A DNA stretch of 64,000 bases, taken from contig NZ_SMZP01000011.1 of assembly GCF_013181195.1 (NCBI RefSeq), positions 83,554-147,553 on the forward strand, read 5' to 3'. Made by a program: the position numbers and the translations under genes. Positions 23,902 to 32,167 of this stretch are shown one piece after another. The notes under the pieces were generated by a model that ran no database searches, was not told the origin of the DNA, and worked only from the letters and a program-made list of their open reading frames with translations. Position 1 is the first letter of the stretch, and each line of letters begins with the position of its first letter. The DNA comes from Caulobacter sp. RHG1. GTDB lineage: Bacteria > Pseudomonadota > Alphaproteobacteria > Caulobacterales > Caulobacteraceae.

Positions 23902-25179
23902 TCAGGGCGTGTAGGAGGATCGCTCCAGCACGGCGGCGAAGAAGCCGTCCGTTCCGGCGCGATGCGGGGTCAGGCGCAGATAGCCTTCGGGGGTCACGTG
24001 GGTGACGCCGTCCAGGGCGATCGGCTTGGCGGTGAATTCAGGATGGCGCTCGAGGAAGGCGGCGACGCGGTCCTCGTTCTCCTCGGTCAGCAGCGAGCAG
24101 GTGACATAGACCATGCGGCCGCCGGCCTTCACGAAGGTCGAGGCGTCCTCCAGGACGCTGTCCTGCTCGATCTGGCGCTTGGCCAGCTGGTCGGGCGACA
24201 GCCGCCATTTCGCATCGGGATGGCGGCGCCAGGTGCCCGCGCCCGTGCAGGGGGCGTCGACGAAGACGACGTCGATCTTGCCTTCCAGGCCCTTTAGCGG
24301 CTGGGCCTCGATCGGCGAGCGGATCTGCAGGTTGCGGACCCCTGCCCTCTGGCCGCGACGGATGGTGTCGGCCAGGCGGCGGGCGTCGCTGTCGTGGGCG
24401 AAGATCTGGCCGGTGTTGCCCATGGCGGCGGCCAGGGCCAGCGTCTTGCCGCCCCCGCCGGCGCAGAAGTCCAGCACCTGCTTGCCCTTGACCTCACCGG
24501 CTACGGCGGCGGCGATCTGCGAGCCCAGGTCCTGAACCTCGAACCAGCCCTTGGAGAAGGCCGGCACGGCCTCGACGGACGGTGTGCGATCGGCCGCGGC
24601 CGGAGCCGGGATGCGGAAGGCGTTGGGCAGGATCCCAGCCGGTGCGGCGTGGATCGGGGCCAGGGCCTTGGCGCCGCGCTCGGCGTCGGCCTTCAGGGTG
24701 TTGACCCGCAGGTCGACCGGCGCGCGCTCGGCCAGGGCCTGCATCTCGATCGCCTGGTCGGCGCCCAGGGCGCGCGCCAGGTGTGGCTCCAGCCAGTCGG
24801 GATAGTCGCCGGCTACTGGGGCTGGCGCAGCGTCCAGCGACACTGGATTGGCCAGGCGCTCAAGCTCGGCGTCGGTCAGCGCGCCGAAGCCGTGCTCTTC
24901 GGAAGCCGCCTCGGCGATGCGCTCAAGCGTCCAGCCCCACGTGAAGGCCAGCACACCCAGCATGACGCCGCGTGGGTTCGTATCGCCCATCTTCCAGCCC
25001 AGCGAGCGCTTGCGGCGCATCGCGTCGAGCACCAGGCCAGACACGAACGCCCGGTCCTTGGAGCCGGCGTAGCGCGCGGCCTCGCCCCAGCGCTTGAGCG
25101 CCATCTTGACCGGAAAATGCCGCGCCTCGATCTCGGTCAGAACCTCGATCGCTGCTGAAACCCGTCCACCGTCGCGCAT
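23902..25179 (-). CDS. RsmB/NOP family rRNA cytosine-5 methyltransferase
   Basis: This 425-residue SAM-dependent RNA methyltransferase, probably for 16S rRNA m5C, has an N-terminal NusB-like helical domain (residues about 1-130). The catalytic domain follows: SAM-binding LDFCAGGGGKTLALAAAMG, the motif IV cysteine in DAPCTGAGTWRRHPD, and the motif VI nucleophile cysteine in VYVTCSLLTEENEDR. The start codon overlaps the stop of the upstream MAPEG gene by one base (TGATG), indicating translational coupling. It lies 31 bp upstream of guaA on the same strand. Whether it is RsmB itself or a paralogue cannot be decided by eye. Confidence 0.9.
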   Translation of the reverse strand: MRDGGRVSAAIEVLTEIEARHFPVKMALKRWGEAARYAGSKDRAFVSGLVLDAMRRKRSLGWKMGDTNPRGVMLGVLAFTWGWTLERIAEAASEEHGFGALTDAELERLANPVSLDAAPAPVAGDYPDWLEPHLARALGADQAIEMQALAERAPVDLRVNTLKADAERGAKALAPIHAAPAGILPNAFRIPAPAAADRTPSVEAVPAFSKGWFEVQDLGSQIAAAVAGEVKGKQVLDFCAGGGGKTLALAAAMGNTGQIFAHDSDARRLADTIRRGQRAGVRNLQIRSPIEAQPLKGLEGKIDVVFVDAPCTGAGTWRRHPDAKWRLSPDQLAKRQIEQDSVLEDASTFVKAGGRMVYVTCSLLTEENEDRVAAFLERHPEFTAKPIALDGVTHVTPEGYLRLTPHRAGTDGFFAAVLERSSYTP

Positions 25180-25574
25180 CAGACCACCAGGGCCGCGAGC
25201 AACATCAAGATCCCGACCATCGAGGCGACCCAGGTCAAGCTGCGCACATAGGGCACGCCGAAGGCATAAAGCGGGATGTAGACCGCGCGGGCGATCACAT
25301 AGATCAGCGCGCCCATCGTGGTGATCTCACCCAGGCGGCCACCCAGATAGTCGATCACCACCAGAGCCGCGAAGAACGGGAACGTCTCGCGGAAGTTGGC
25401 GAAGGCGCGCTCGAGCCGGCCGGCCATGCCGGTCAGTTCGAGCGCCTGGTCGCGCGGACCAACATTCCACTTCAAGCCCCGCTGGGGCTGGGCGGCGCCG
25501 GCCGCCCACAGCAGGTTGACGATCCCGATCAGGACCGCCACCGCCACCATCTGGAGCTCGAAGGCCATCCGCAT
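25179..25574 (-). CDS. MAPEG family membrane protein
   Basis: This 131-residue integral membrane protein has about four membrane helices. It carries the MAPEG-type segment RLERAFANFRETFPFFAALVV and the later YVIARAVYIPLYAFGVPYVRS. MAPEG proteins include glutathione-dependent membrane enzymes; bacterial members are mostly uncharacterised. It sits 3 bp after guaB and overlaps rsmB-like by one base, so it is within the guaB-to-guaA transcription unit. A second ATG two codons in (25568) is an equally good start. Confidence 0.85.
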   Translation of the reverse strand: MRMAFELQMVAVAVLIGIVNLLWAAGAAQPQRGLKWNVGPRDQALELTGMAGRLERAFANFRETFPFFAALVVIDYLGGRLGEITTMGALIYVIARAVYIPLYAFGVPYVRSLTWVASMVGILMLLAALVV

Positions 25575-25577
25575 CGC

Positions 25578-27041
25578 TTAGACCGCGCTCGGATAGTTGG
25601 GGGCTTCGCGCGTGATCATCACGTCGTGGACGTGGCTTTCCCGCAGGCCCGCGCCCGTGATCCGCACGAAGCGCGCACGCTCCTGCAGCTCGGGGATGGT
25701 CGGCGCGCCAACATAGCCCATGGCCGCGCGCAGGCCGCCGACCAGTTGGTGCAGCACCGGCGAGATCGGACCCTTGAACGGGGTCTGGCCCTCGATGCCT
25801 TCCGGCACCAGCTTGAAGCTGTCCGTCACTTCCTTCTGGAAGTAGCGGTCGGCCGAGCCGCGGGCCATGGCGCCCACCGAGCCCATGCCGCGATAGCTCT
25901 TGTACGAGCGCCCCTGGTACAGGAACACCTCGCCCGGCGCCTCTTCGGTGCCGGCAAACATCGAGCCCATCATGGCGGTCGAGGCCCCGGCGGCGATGGC
26001 CTTGGCCAGGTCGCCCGAGTACTTGATGCCCCCGTCGGCGATGATCGGGGTGTTGCTTTCGCGGCCCGCGCGCACGGCTTCCATGATCGCGGTCAACTGC
26101 GGCACGCCCACGCCCGCGACGATGCGGGTGGTGCAGATCGAGCCTGGGCCGATGCCGACCTTCACCGCGTCGGCGCCGGCGTCGATGAGGGCGCGAGCGG
26201 CGTCGTAGGTGGCGATGTTGCCGGCCACGATCTGCACGCGGTTGGCTTCGCGCTTGAGGCGCGAGACCGCTTGCGCGACCTGGCTGGAGTGGCCGTGGGC
26301 GGTGTCGATGACGACGACGTCGACGCCGGCGTCCACCAGGCCCATCGAGCGCTCGAACCCGGCGTCGCCGACGGTCGAGGCCGCGCCAACCAGCAGGCGA
26401 CCCTTGTCGTCCTTGGCGGCCAGGGGGTGAGCCTGGGCCTTCTCGATGTCCTTCACCGTAATCAGGCCGACGGCGCGGTAGGCCTCGTCGACGACGATCA
26501 GACGCTCGATCTTGTGCTTGCGCAGCAGTTCGCGCGCTTCGCGCTGATCGACGCCTTCGGCCACCGTGATCAGGTTCTCGCGGGTCATGATCGCCGAGGC
26601 CGGGACGTTGGCGTCGCCCTCGAAGCGCATGTCGCGGTTGGTGACGATGCCGACCAGCTTGCCGCTGCCGCGCTCGACCACCGGGAAGCCCGAGATCTTG
26701 CGGCGGGCCGTGATCTCGCGGATCTCGGCCAGCGTGGTGTCGGGGTGGATGGTCAGCGGGTTGATGACCATGCCGCTTTCGTAGCGCTTGACCTCGCGCA
26801 CCTGGTCGGCCTGCTCCTCGTTGGTGAGGTTGCGGTGCAGGACGCCCATGCCGCCGGCCTGGGCCATCGCGATGGCCAGGCGGCTTTCGGTCACCGTGTC
26901 CATGGCGGCGGACACGAGCGGAATGTTCAGACTGATTTCACGCGTGAACCGGGTCTCGGTCGTCACCTGGGTAGGCATGACGTCTGACGGGCCGGGTTCG
27001 AGCAAAACGTCGTCGAAGGTGAGCCCTTCGCGAATCTCCAT
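25578..27041 (-). CDS. guaB: IMP dehydrogenase
   Basis: GuaB oxidises IMP to XMP with NAD+, the committed step toward GMP. The 487 residues fit the family. Seen are the N-terminal REGLTFDDVLLEPG, two CBS domains at about residues 95-215 inserted in the barrel, the catalytic Cys loop GIGPGSICTTRIVAGVG, the phosphate-binding region ADGGIKYSGDLAKAIAAGA and the flap with YFQKEV. The ATG at 27041 is chosen because TGGAGA lies about 7 bases upstream and MEIREGLTF matches the family start. It heads a minus-strand cluster with the MAPEG, rsmB-like and guaA genes. Confidence 0.96.
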   Translation of the reverse strand: MEIREGLTFDDVLLEPGPSDVMPTQVTTETRFTREISLNIPLVSAAMDTVTESRLAIAMAQAGGMGVLHRNLTNEEQADQVREVKRYESGMVINPLTIHPDTTLAEIREITARRKISGFPVVERGSGKLVGIVTNRDMRFEGDANVPASAIMTRENLITVAEGVDQREARELLRKHKIERLIVVDEAYRAVGLITVKDIEKAQAHPLAAKDDKGRLLVGAASTVGDAGFERSMGLVDAGVDVVVIDTAHGHSSQVAQAVSRLKREANRVQIVAGNIATYDAARALIDAGADAVKVGIGPGSICTTRIVAGVGVPQLTAIMEAVRAGRESNTPIIADGGIKYSGDLAKAIAAGASTAMMGSMFAGTEEAPGEVFLYQGRSYKSYRGMGSVGAMARGSADRYFQKEVTDSFKLVPEGIEGQTPFKGPISPVLHQLVGGLRAAMGYVGAPTIPELQERARFVRITGAGLRESHVHDVMITREAPNYPSAV

Positions 27042-27064
27042 CGGAGTCTCCATTTTGCGGCGCG

Positions 27065-27093
27065 GATATAGCCGCGAGGCCGCCGGTTGTCGA
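27065..27093 (-). promoter_or_regulatory. Candidate housekeeping promoter of guaB
   Basis: On the minus strand GCTATATC (27072-27065) matches the Caulobacter -10 consensus GCTANAWC exactly. TCGACA (27093-27088) resembles the TTGACG -35, with 15 bp between them. Transcription would begin about 20 bp before the guaB ATG. Confidence 0.5.
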
Positions 27094-27166
27094 GCCGCTG
27101 GAGACGGGAACCGCCAAGGAATTTTGCGATGGCCGTGTGACAGCTCGGAACCTTGCCTGAGCGCGA

Positions 27167-27183
27167 CCAATAATAGATATTGG
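27167..27183. promoter_or_regulatory. Autoregulatory operator of parDE
   Basis: CCAATA and TATTGG form a perfect inverted repeat with a 5-base spacer, ending 16 bp before the parD ATG and overlapping the likely -10 region. Ribbon-helix-helix antitoxins typically bind such sites to repress their own operon. Confidence 0.65.
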
Positions 27184-27199
27184 ATTCAGGAGACAGCCC

Positions 27200-27475
27200 A
27201 TGGCCATCAGCGTCGATCTAGGTCCGCAACTGGAAGCCGCCGTCACCGATCTGATCGAGAACGGCCGCTACGGCTCCAAGAGCGAGGTGCTGCGCGAGGG
27301 CGTGCGCCTTGTGCAGGAGCGTGAAGCCAAGCTGGCAGTGTTTCACGCGGCGATCGATGCGGGGTTGGCGGACCTCGAAGCCGGACGGACGATATCGATG
27401 GAAGATGCATTCGCCAGCGTCGAGGCCGAACTCGATCTTCTGCTGGCCCGCCCAGCTGGCTTCGCCGAGGAATGA
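27200..27475 (+). CDS. parD: ParD-type antitoxin (ribbon-helix-helix)
   Basis: This 91-residue antitoxin has an N-terminal ribbon-helix-helix DNA-binding region (MAISVDLGPQLEAAVTDLIE, then NGRYGSKSEVLREGVRLV). An acidic, largely helical C-terminal half (AELDLLLARPAGFAEE) should wrap and neutralise the toxin. It has a strong AGGAG site 7 bases before the ATG. The gene overlaps parE by 4 bp (ATGA), the classical type II toxin-antitoxin layout, and has a palindromic operator upstream. It is inserted between guaB and rlmE, divergent from guaB. Confidence 0.92.
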   Translation: MAISVDLGPQLEAAVTDLIENGRYGSKSEVLREGVRLVQEREAKLAVFHAAIDAGLADLEAGRTISMEDAFASVEAELDLLLARPAGFAEE

Positions 27476-27759
27476 AGGTCATCTTCTCAGAACAGGCTGA
27501 TCGCGATCTTCACGCGATCGCGGTCTGGATTTCTGGAGATAGACCCAACGCGGCCCGCAAGGTCATCCGAGCCTTGCAAGCCAAATGCGCCACGCTCGGG
27601 AAACAGCCCTATGTGTATCAGTTCGTCGAAGGCCGTGAGGCCGACGGCGTCAGGCGCGCGCCTTGCAGCCGCTACCTCATTCTCTATCGGGTCGAGGTCG
27701 ATCGAATCTCGATCGTGCGCATACTGGACGGCGCGCAGGATATCACCGACCTCTCCTAG
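27472..27759 (+). CDS. parE: ParE-type toxin (RelE/ParE superfamily)
   Basis: This 95-residue toxin begins MKVIFSEQADRDLHAIAVWI. Its family features are RKVIRALQAKCATL, the basic READGVRRAPCSRYLILYRVE core and the C-terminal ISIVRILDGAQDI strand. Known ParE toxins poison DNA gyrase, and others in this superfamily cleave mRNA. The ParD partner and sequence style favour the ParE group. Translationally coupled to parD. It converges on rlmE, with only 2 bp between the two stop codons. Confidence 0.92.
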   Translation: MKVIFSEQADRDLHAIAVWISGDRPNAARKVIRALQAKCATLGKQPYVYQFVEGREADGVRRAPCSRYLILYRVEVDRISIVRILDGAQDITDLS

Positions 27760-27761
27760 CC

Positions 27762-28472
27762 TTACCGCCCCTTGAACCCCGTCGCGACTAGGAACACCTC
27801 CGAGCTGTCGGCGCGGCTGGCCTTGGGCTTGTAGTGCTGGACGCGCTCGAAGTGCTTCTTCAGCCGGGCGATGACCTCGGCCGTCTCGCCGCCCTGGAAG
27901 GCCTTGGCGACGAAGCTGCCGCCGGGCTTGAGGGTGTCGATCGCGAACTCGGCGGCGATCTCGATCAGGCCCACGATACGCAGGTGGTCGGTCTCGCGGT
28001 GGCCGACGGTATTGGGCGCCATGTCCGACATCACGAGGTCCGGCGCGCCGTCCAGCAGCTCCAGGATCTTGCCCGGCGCGTCGTCGGCCGTGAAGTCCAT
28101 CTCCAGAAGATGCGCCGGCGCGACCGGGTCAACGGGCAGCAGGTCGATGCCCACAAGGTCGGTGACGCCACGCTCGACGGCGATCTGCAGCCAGCCGCCG
28201 GGCGCACAGCCCAGGTCGATGACCTTCGCGCCCTTCTTGAAGAACCGGTATTTCTCGTCGATCTCGCTGATCTTGAAGGCCGCACGACTGCGATAGCCCA
28301 GGGCGCGGGCCTTGGCCGAGAACGGATCGTTGATCTGGCGCTCCAGCCAGGCCTGCTGGCTGGGCGTGCGGCCATAGGCGGTCTTCAGGCGCGCCGGCTT
28401 GGCGCGGCCGCCTTCGGTGCCGCCGGCCGGCGGCTTGACCATACGCTTGCGGGGGGGCTCTTCGTCGCTCAT
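27762..28472 (-). CDS. rlmE: 23S rRNA 2'-O-ribose methyltransferase RlmE (FtsJ/RrmJ)
   Basis: This SAM-dependent enzyme methylates U2552 of 23S rRNA and helps 50S maturation. The 236 residues show the K-D-K-E catalytic set: Lys in YRSRAAFKISEI, Asp in VMSDMAPNTVGH, Lys in FVAKAFQGGE and Glu in SSEVFLVATGF. The SAM site VIDLGCAPGGWLQIA is present. A basic, low-complexity N-terminal extension of about 40 residues (PPRKRMVKPPAGGTE) precedes the fold. Its start overlaps the stop of the upstream ppx/gppA gene by 4 bp, so the two are co-transcribed. Confidence 0.95.
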   Translation of the reverse strand: MSDEEPPRKRMVKPPAGGTEGGRAKPARLKTAYGRTPSQQAWLERQINDPFSAKARALGYRSRAAFKISEIDEKYRFFKKGAKVIDLGCAPGGWLQIAVERGVTDLVGIDLLPVDPVAPAHLLEMDFTADDAPGKILELLDGAPDLVMSDMAPNTVGHRETDHLRIVGLIEIAAEFAIDTLKPGGSFVAKAFQGGETAEVIARLKKHFERVQHYKPKASRADSSEVFLVATGFKGR

Positions 28473-29575
28473 GCGGGCACCGGTTTCTTGGATGCGCCGC
28501 CGCGACGGCGCCGGCGCGGGCGCTTCTGCTGGTCGGACATCAGGGACATCAGGAGGCCTTCTCTAAGCCCTCGATCGGCGACGCGCACGCGCGAACATGG
28601 CCAAAGCTCCTGAACGGCCTGCAGGATCGCCGCGCCGGCCAGCACCAGATCGGCACGATCGGCGCCAATACAGGGCTCCAGGGCCCGCTCGGCGGCAGTC
28701 AGGCCCAGCAGGCGGTCGGAGGCGGCATCGCAGTCGGTGCGGTTCATCCAGAGACCGTCGACGACGTTGCGATCGTAGCGCGGCAGGCCAAGGTGCAGGC
28801 CCGCCAGACTGGTGATGGCGCCGGAAGTGCCGACCAGATGCGCCCTGCCCTCCTCGAAGATCGGCCGCATGGCCTCGGCGTGCGGAAAACCGTCGATCCG
28901 GCTCTTCACGTCGTCGACCATGGCCCGGAACCAGGCCTCGTCGCCGCGCTCGCCCTCGGGGAAGAGCTCGGACAGGGTGACGACCCCGACCGGGATCGAC
29001 AGCCAGGCCTTGATCGGCAACTTCCAGGCGGCGAACTGGCGCGGCTTGGCGTCCAGCCCCCCGCCCTTCAGGTCGACCCACGACAGCTCGGTCGAGCCGC
29101 CGCCGACGTCGATCACCAGGGCCGCATCCTGCTGGCGATCGAACAGGCTCATGCAGCCCGCGACCGAAAGCTGGGCCTCTTCACGCGGGCTGATGATCTG
29201 CAGCTTAAGACCAGTTTCCTCGTGGACCCGGCGTACGAACTCGGCGCCGTTGGTCGCCCCTCGGCAAGCCTGGGTGGCCACGGCCTTGACGCGCAGCGCC
29301 TTGCGGCGGCGGATCTTCTCGGCGCAGACCTTCAAGGCCGCCAACGAACGGTCCATGGCCGCCTCGGACAGCTGGCCGGTCTGCGACAGGCCCTCACCCA
29401 GGCGCACGATGCGGGAATAGGCCTCGACGACGCGGAATCCGCGCGGCGAAGGCGTCGCCACCAGAAGGCGGCAGTTGTTGGTCCCCAGATCGAGCGCCGC
29501 ATAGCATGCGGCATCGTCCTGAGACCGCCGGCGCCGCGCGTTCGGGGCGCCGGGCGCGCGGGGCGCCTCCGACAT
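28469..29575 (-). CDS. Ppx/GppA family phosphatase
   Basis: This 368-residue member of the exopolyphosphatase / pppGpp phosphatase family belongs to the ASKHA fold. Seen are YAALDLGTNNCRLLVATP (phosphate 1 motif), AVATQACRGATNG, the second nucleotide-binding motif ALVIDVGGGSTELSW, and GTSGAITSLAGLHLGL. A polybasic C-terminal tail (PRRRRRGGASKK) follows. It is shorter than E. coli Ppx or GppA (about 500 residues), lacking the C-terminal HD-like domain, as in many alphaproteobacteria. The ATG at 29575 is chosen over upstream non-conserved codons. It overlaps rlmE by 4 bp. Confidence 0.9.
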   Translation of the reverse strand: MSEAPRAPGAPNARRRRSQDDAACYAALDLGTNNCRLLVATPSPRGFRVVEAYSRIVRLGEGLSQTGQLSEAAMDRSLAALKVCAEKIRRRKALRVKAVATQACRGATNGAEFVRRVHEETGLKLQIISPREEAQLSVAGCMSLFDRQQDAALVIDVGGGSTELSWVDLKGGGLDAKPRQFAAWKLPIKAWLSIPVGVVTLSELFPEGERGDEAWFRAMVDDVKSRIDGFPHAEAMRPIFEEGRAHLVGTSGAITSLAGLHLGLPRYDRNVVDGLWMNRTDCDAASDRLLGLTAAERALEPCIGADRADLVLAGAAILQAVQELWPCSRVRVADRGLREGLLMSLMSDQQKRPRRRRRGGASKKPVPA

Positions 29576-29735
29576 GGTCTCTACCTGTCTCGCAGGCCTC
29601 GCATACGATCGCGAAGCCTCACTTCGACTCGACCATAACATGCCACTCGCCTGCCGGAAGGCGCCCGCTTGTCATCCGGGTGCGGAAGTCTCACCGTTCA
29701 GGTTTCAGTCAGGTGCGCTGGGTATCCTTGACGCC

Positions 29736-30065
29736 ATGAACTCGAGACTCGCCAAATTTGCGATCGGCCAGGTCGTCAGGCACCGCATCTTCCCTTTCCG
29801 GGGCGTGGTGTTCGACGTCGACCCGGTATTCGCCAATACCGAGGAGTGGTGGGAGTCGATCCCGGAAGACATCCGGCCGACCAAGGACCAGCCCTTCTAC
29901 CATCTGCTGGCCGAGAACGAAGACAACAGCTACGTGGCCTACGTTTCCGAGCAGAACCTGCTGCCCGATGACAGCGGCGAACCGGTCGGCCATCCGCAGA
30001 CGGCCGTGATCTTCGAGTCGTTCGACCACGGCCTCTACAAGCTGCGCCCCCGGATTTCGCACTAG
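29736..30065 (+). CDS. hspQ: Heat shock protein HspQ
   Basis: This 109-residue member of the YccV/HspQ family starts MNSRLAKFAIGQVVRHRIFP. It has the family blocks FRGVVFDVDPVF, WWESIPEDIRPTKDQPFYHL and SYVAYVSEQNLLPD. In enterobacteria HspQ is a heat-induced protein that affects DnaA stability and protease (Lon, ClpXP) activity. No clear heat-shock promoter was recognised in the 160 bp upstream. It converges on the acyltransferase gene, with both stop codons lying in a single CTAG at 30062-30065. Confidence 0.93.
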   Translation: MNSRLAKFAIGQVVRHRIFPFRGVVFDVDPVFANTEEWWESIPEDIRPTKDQPFYHLLAENEDNSYVAYVSEQNLLPDDSGEPVGHPQTAVIFESFDHGLYKLRPRISH

Positions 30066-31231
30066 GCCTTGAGGCCAAACAGGGCTCGCACGACCGGAAG
30101 GCGTCGCACGGCCTCGTATGTCGCGAAGCATCCCGCGAAAGTCCCCGCGACCAGGATAGCGCCCTCCAGCCCTTGCGGCAGGCCCAGCTTGGCCAGGTGA
30201 TGGGCCATGACCACGGTCAGGGTCTGGTGCACGAGATAGAACGGGAAGACGCCCAGGGTCAGGTAGCGCAGCACGGGACCGCCCTTGGTCAGATGCTTGG
30301 CGCCGAAGCCCAGGATCGCGACGATCGCGCACCAGGTGTCGGTGGCGAACACGAAGCGCATCGCCTGAATCAGCGGCTGAGGCGGAATGGCGTCATCGGC
30401 GCGATAGATCCAGACATAGCTGGCCCACCCAGCCCAGGCGACGATCGCGAGAATCAACGCCGGCCAGCGCACGGCCGTCAGGCGATCGCGCAGGATCTCG
30501 GACTTGGCCAGCCCAAAGCCCAGCAGGAAGGCGCTGAACGAGACGGCGTGGACATAGTGGTCTCCGACCAAGGCGTGGGTTTCGCCGAACCTGATCAGCA
30601 GGGTGCGCGCCAGGCCCAGGAACAGGATCGGCCAGACGAACAGGCCCCAGCCCTTCAGCACCCGCTCCGCGCCGGCCTGAATGTGATCTCCCGCCCTGCG
30701 CCAGACCAGCAGCATGACCGCCAGGACCAGGCTGTAGAACAACAGATAGGCCACGAACCACATGTGGTTCCAGGTCGGAGTGGTCAGGCACTCGCCATCC
30801 GTCCAGCACCAGTCGCCCGAGGCCGTGACATAGCGGAGCCAGAAGTTGTCGACGGTCAGCGACGCGCCGGGATGGGCGGCGATGTACTCGACGATCTGGT
30901 AGTAGGACTGCGGCGGCACGATCACGAACATCGCAAACAGCAGCGGCGGCAAGAGGCGCGAGATCCGCGCCCAGGTCAGCTTCCCGACTGTGGACTTGTC
31001 GGCCAGGAACCGCGTCGCCGCGCCCGAGACCAGGAACAGCAGGGTCAGCCGCCAGGGATTGGTCAGCAGCATGACCGGCATCAGCCCCTCGACCACATGG
31101 GGCGTCTTCACGTGCCACTCCCACGGCACGTAGAACATGCCGGTGTGGTAGAGGATCAACAGGAAGAACGCCCCGACTCGGATCCAGTCCAGGTCGTAGC
31201 GGCGGTCCAGGGGGACGGCGGTCGTGGTCAT
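30062..31231 (-). CDS. Membrane acyltransferase (acyltransferase-3 / OpgC-like)
   Basis: This 389-residue polytopic protein of about ten helices starts MTTTAVPLDRRYDLDWIRV. The catalytic-type His lies in LLILYHTGMF. LLFLVSGAATRFL, RISRLLPPLLFAM, a periplasmic loop with TPTWNHMWFVAYLL, and PFYLVHQTLTVVM near the end follow the acyltransferase-3 pattern. Such enzymes O-acylate glucans, lipids or polysaccharides; OpgC succinylates periplasmic glucans. The substrate is unknown here. The ATG at 31231 is chosen over upstream in-frame codons. A membrane LytTR regulator is divergent, 135 bp away. Confidence 0.88.
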   Translation of the reverse strand: MTTTAVPLDRRYDLDWIRVGAFFLLILYHTGMFYVPWEWHVKTPHVVEGLMPVMLLTNPWRLTLLFLVSGAATRFLADKSTVGKLTWARISRLLPPLLFAMFVIVPPQSYYQIVEYIAAHPGASLTVDNFWLRYVTASGDWCWTDGECLTTPTWNHMWFVAYLLFYSLVLAVMLLVWRRAGDHIQAGAERVLKGWGLFVWPILFLGLARTLLIRFGETHALVGDHYVHAVSFSAFLLGFGLAKSEILRDRLTAVRWPALILAIVAWAGWASYVWIYRADDAIPPQPLIQAMRFVFATDTWCAIVAILGFGAKHLTKGGPVLRYLTLGVFPFYLVHQTLTVVMAHHLAKLGLPQGLEGAILVAGTFAGCFATYEAVRRLPVVRALFGLKA

Positions 31232-31366
31232 CAAGGGGCGTCCAGCTTGAAAGGCGTTGCCGACGACGTGACCCATGCCGCCCGGCGCGGCCAAGCGTCC
31301 GGGGATCAGCGGGCGCTCGCCGGGACATCCGGCAGGCCTTTCGGGCTCAAAGGCGCGTTTTCAGGG

Positions 31367-32167
31367 ATGACCGGCGAAGAGCGCACATGGCTCAAGCGCG
31401 CCTGGCTGCTGGGCATGGCCATCGTGGCGGCCTTCGCCTTCATCAATGTCCTGACCATCCAGCACGACGCTCCCAGGCTAGGCCTGATCGCGCCGATGAT
31501 CTGGGAGGTCAGCAGCGCCCTGACGATCTTCTGCCTGTTCGGCATTCCGGCCGGGATGGCGATATGGACGGCGCGCACGGAGCCCCGCTGGTGGCTGGCG
31601 GTTCCGGCGCATCTGGTCGCGGTGCTGGTCTATTCGGCGCTGCACGTCGCCGGTTTCGTGGTGCTGCGGACGTGGGCGCACTGGCATCTGCTGCGCGAAC
31701 ACTATGACTTTGGCCCGCTGTCGACCGAGTTTCCCTACGAGTTTCGCAAGGACATGCTGTCCTACGGCATGGCGACGGTAATCTTCTGGGTGGCGCTGCG
31801 CCGCGGCGCTCACAGAGCGACCGAGACCCCCGCCCCCGCCGCTCCGGCCACGTTCGACATCAACGACGGCGCACGGATGATCCGGGTTCCCGTGTCTGAA
31901 ATCCTGGCCGTGCGCTCGGCCGGCAACTACGCCGAGTTCGTGCTGGCCGACGGCCGCCGCCCGCTGACACGCTCGTCGCTGGGCGCAGCGCTGGACGGCC
32001 TGGCGCCACACGGTTTCGTCCGCAGCCACAAGTCCTGGCTGGTCAATCCGACTCGCGTCACCGGCCTCAAGCCCGAGGGCTCAGGCGACTACGCCGTGGA
32101 GTTGGGCGAGCTCGAAGTCCCCCTGTCTCGGCGTTTCCCCCAGGCCCTGGCGGCGATCCGCGGCTAG
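31367..32167 (+). CDS. Membrane-anchored LytTR family transcriptional regulator
   Basis: The protein has 266 residues. The N-terminal half carries four membrane segments (about residues 14-30, 43-62, 72-95 and 122-140). A short Pro/Ala linker (TETPAPAAPATF) follows, then a LytTR DNA-binding domain at about 165-262 with RVPVSEILAVRSAGNYAEF, GFVRSHKSWLVNP and ELEVPLSRRFPQAL. This architecture senses something at the membrane and binds DNA directly. It is divergent from the acyltransferase gene, its most obvious target. Its stop shares a CTAG with the astB stop. Confidence 0.92.
   Translation: MTGEERTWLKRAWLLGMAIVAAFAFINVLTIQHDAPRLGLIAPMIWEVSSALTIFCLFGIPAGMAIWTARTEPRWWLAVPAHLVAVLVYSALHVAGFVVLRTWAHWHLLREHYDFGPLSTEFPYEFRKDMLSYGMATVIFWVALRRGAHRATETPAPAAPATFDINDGARMIRVPVSEILAVRSAGNYAEFVLADGRRPLTRSSLGAALDGLAPHGFVRSHKSWLVNPTRVTGLKPEGSGDYAVELGELEVPLSRRFPQALAAIRG

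Noticed and set aside
30173..31366. Upstream 398-codon extension of the LytTR frame
   Set aside because: It is antisense to the acyltransferase and low-complexity; the membrane helices and natural start begin at 31367.
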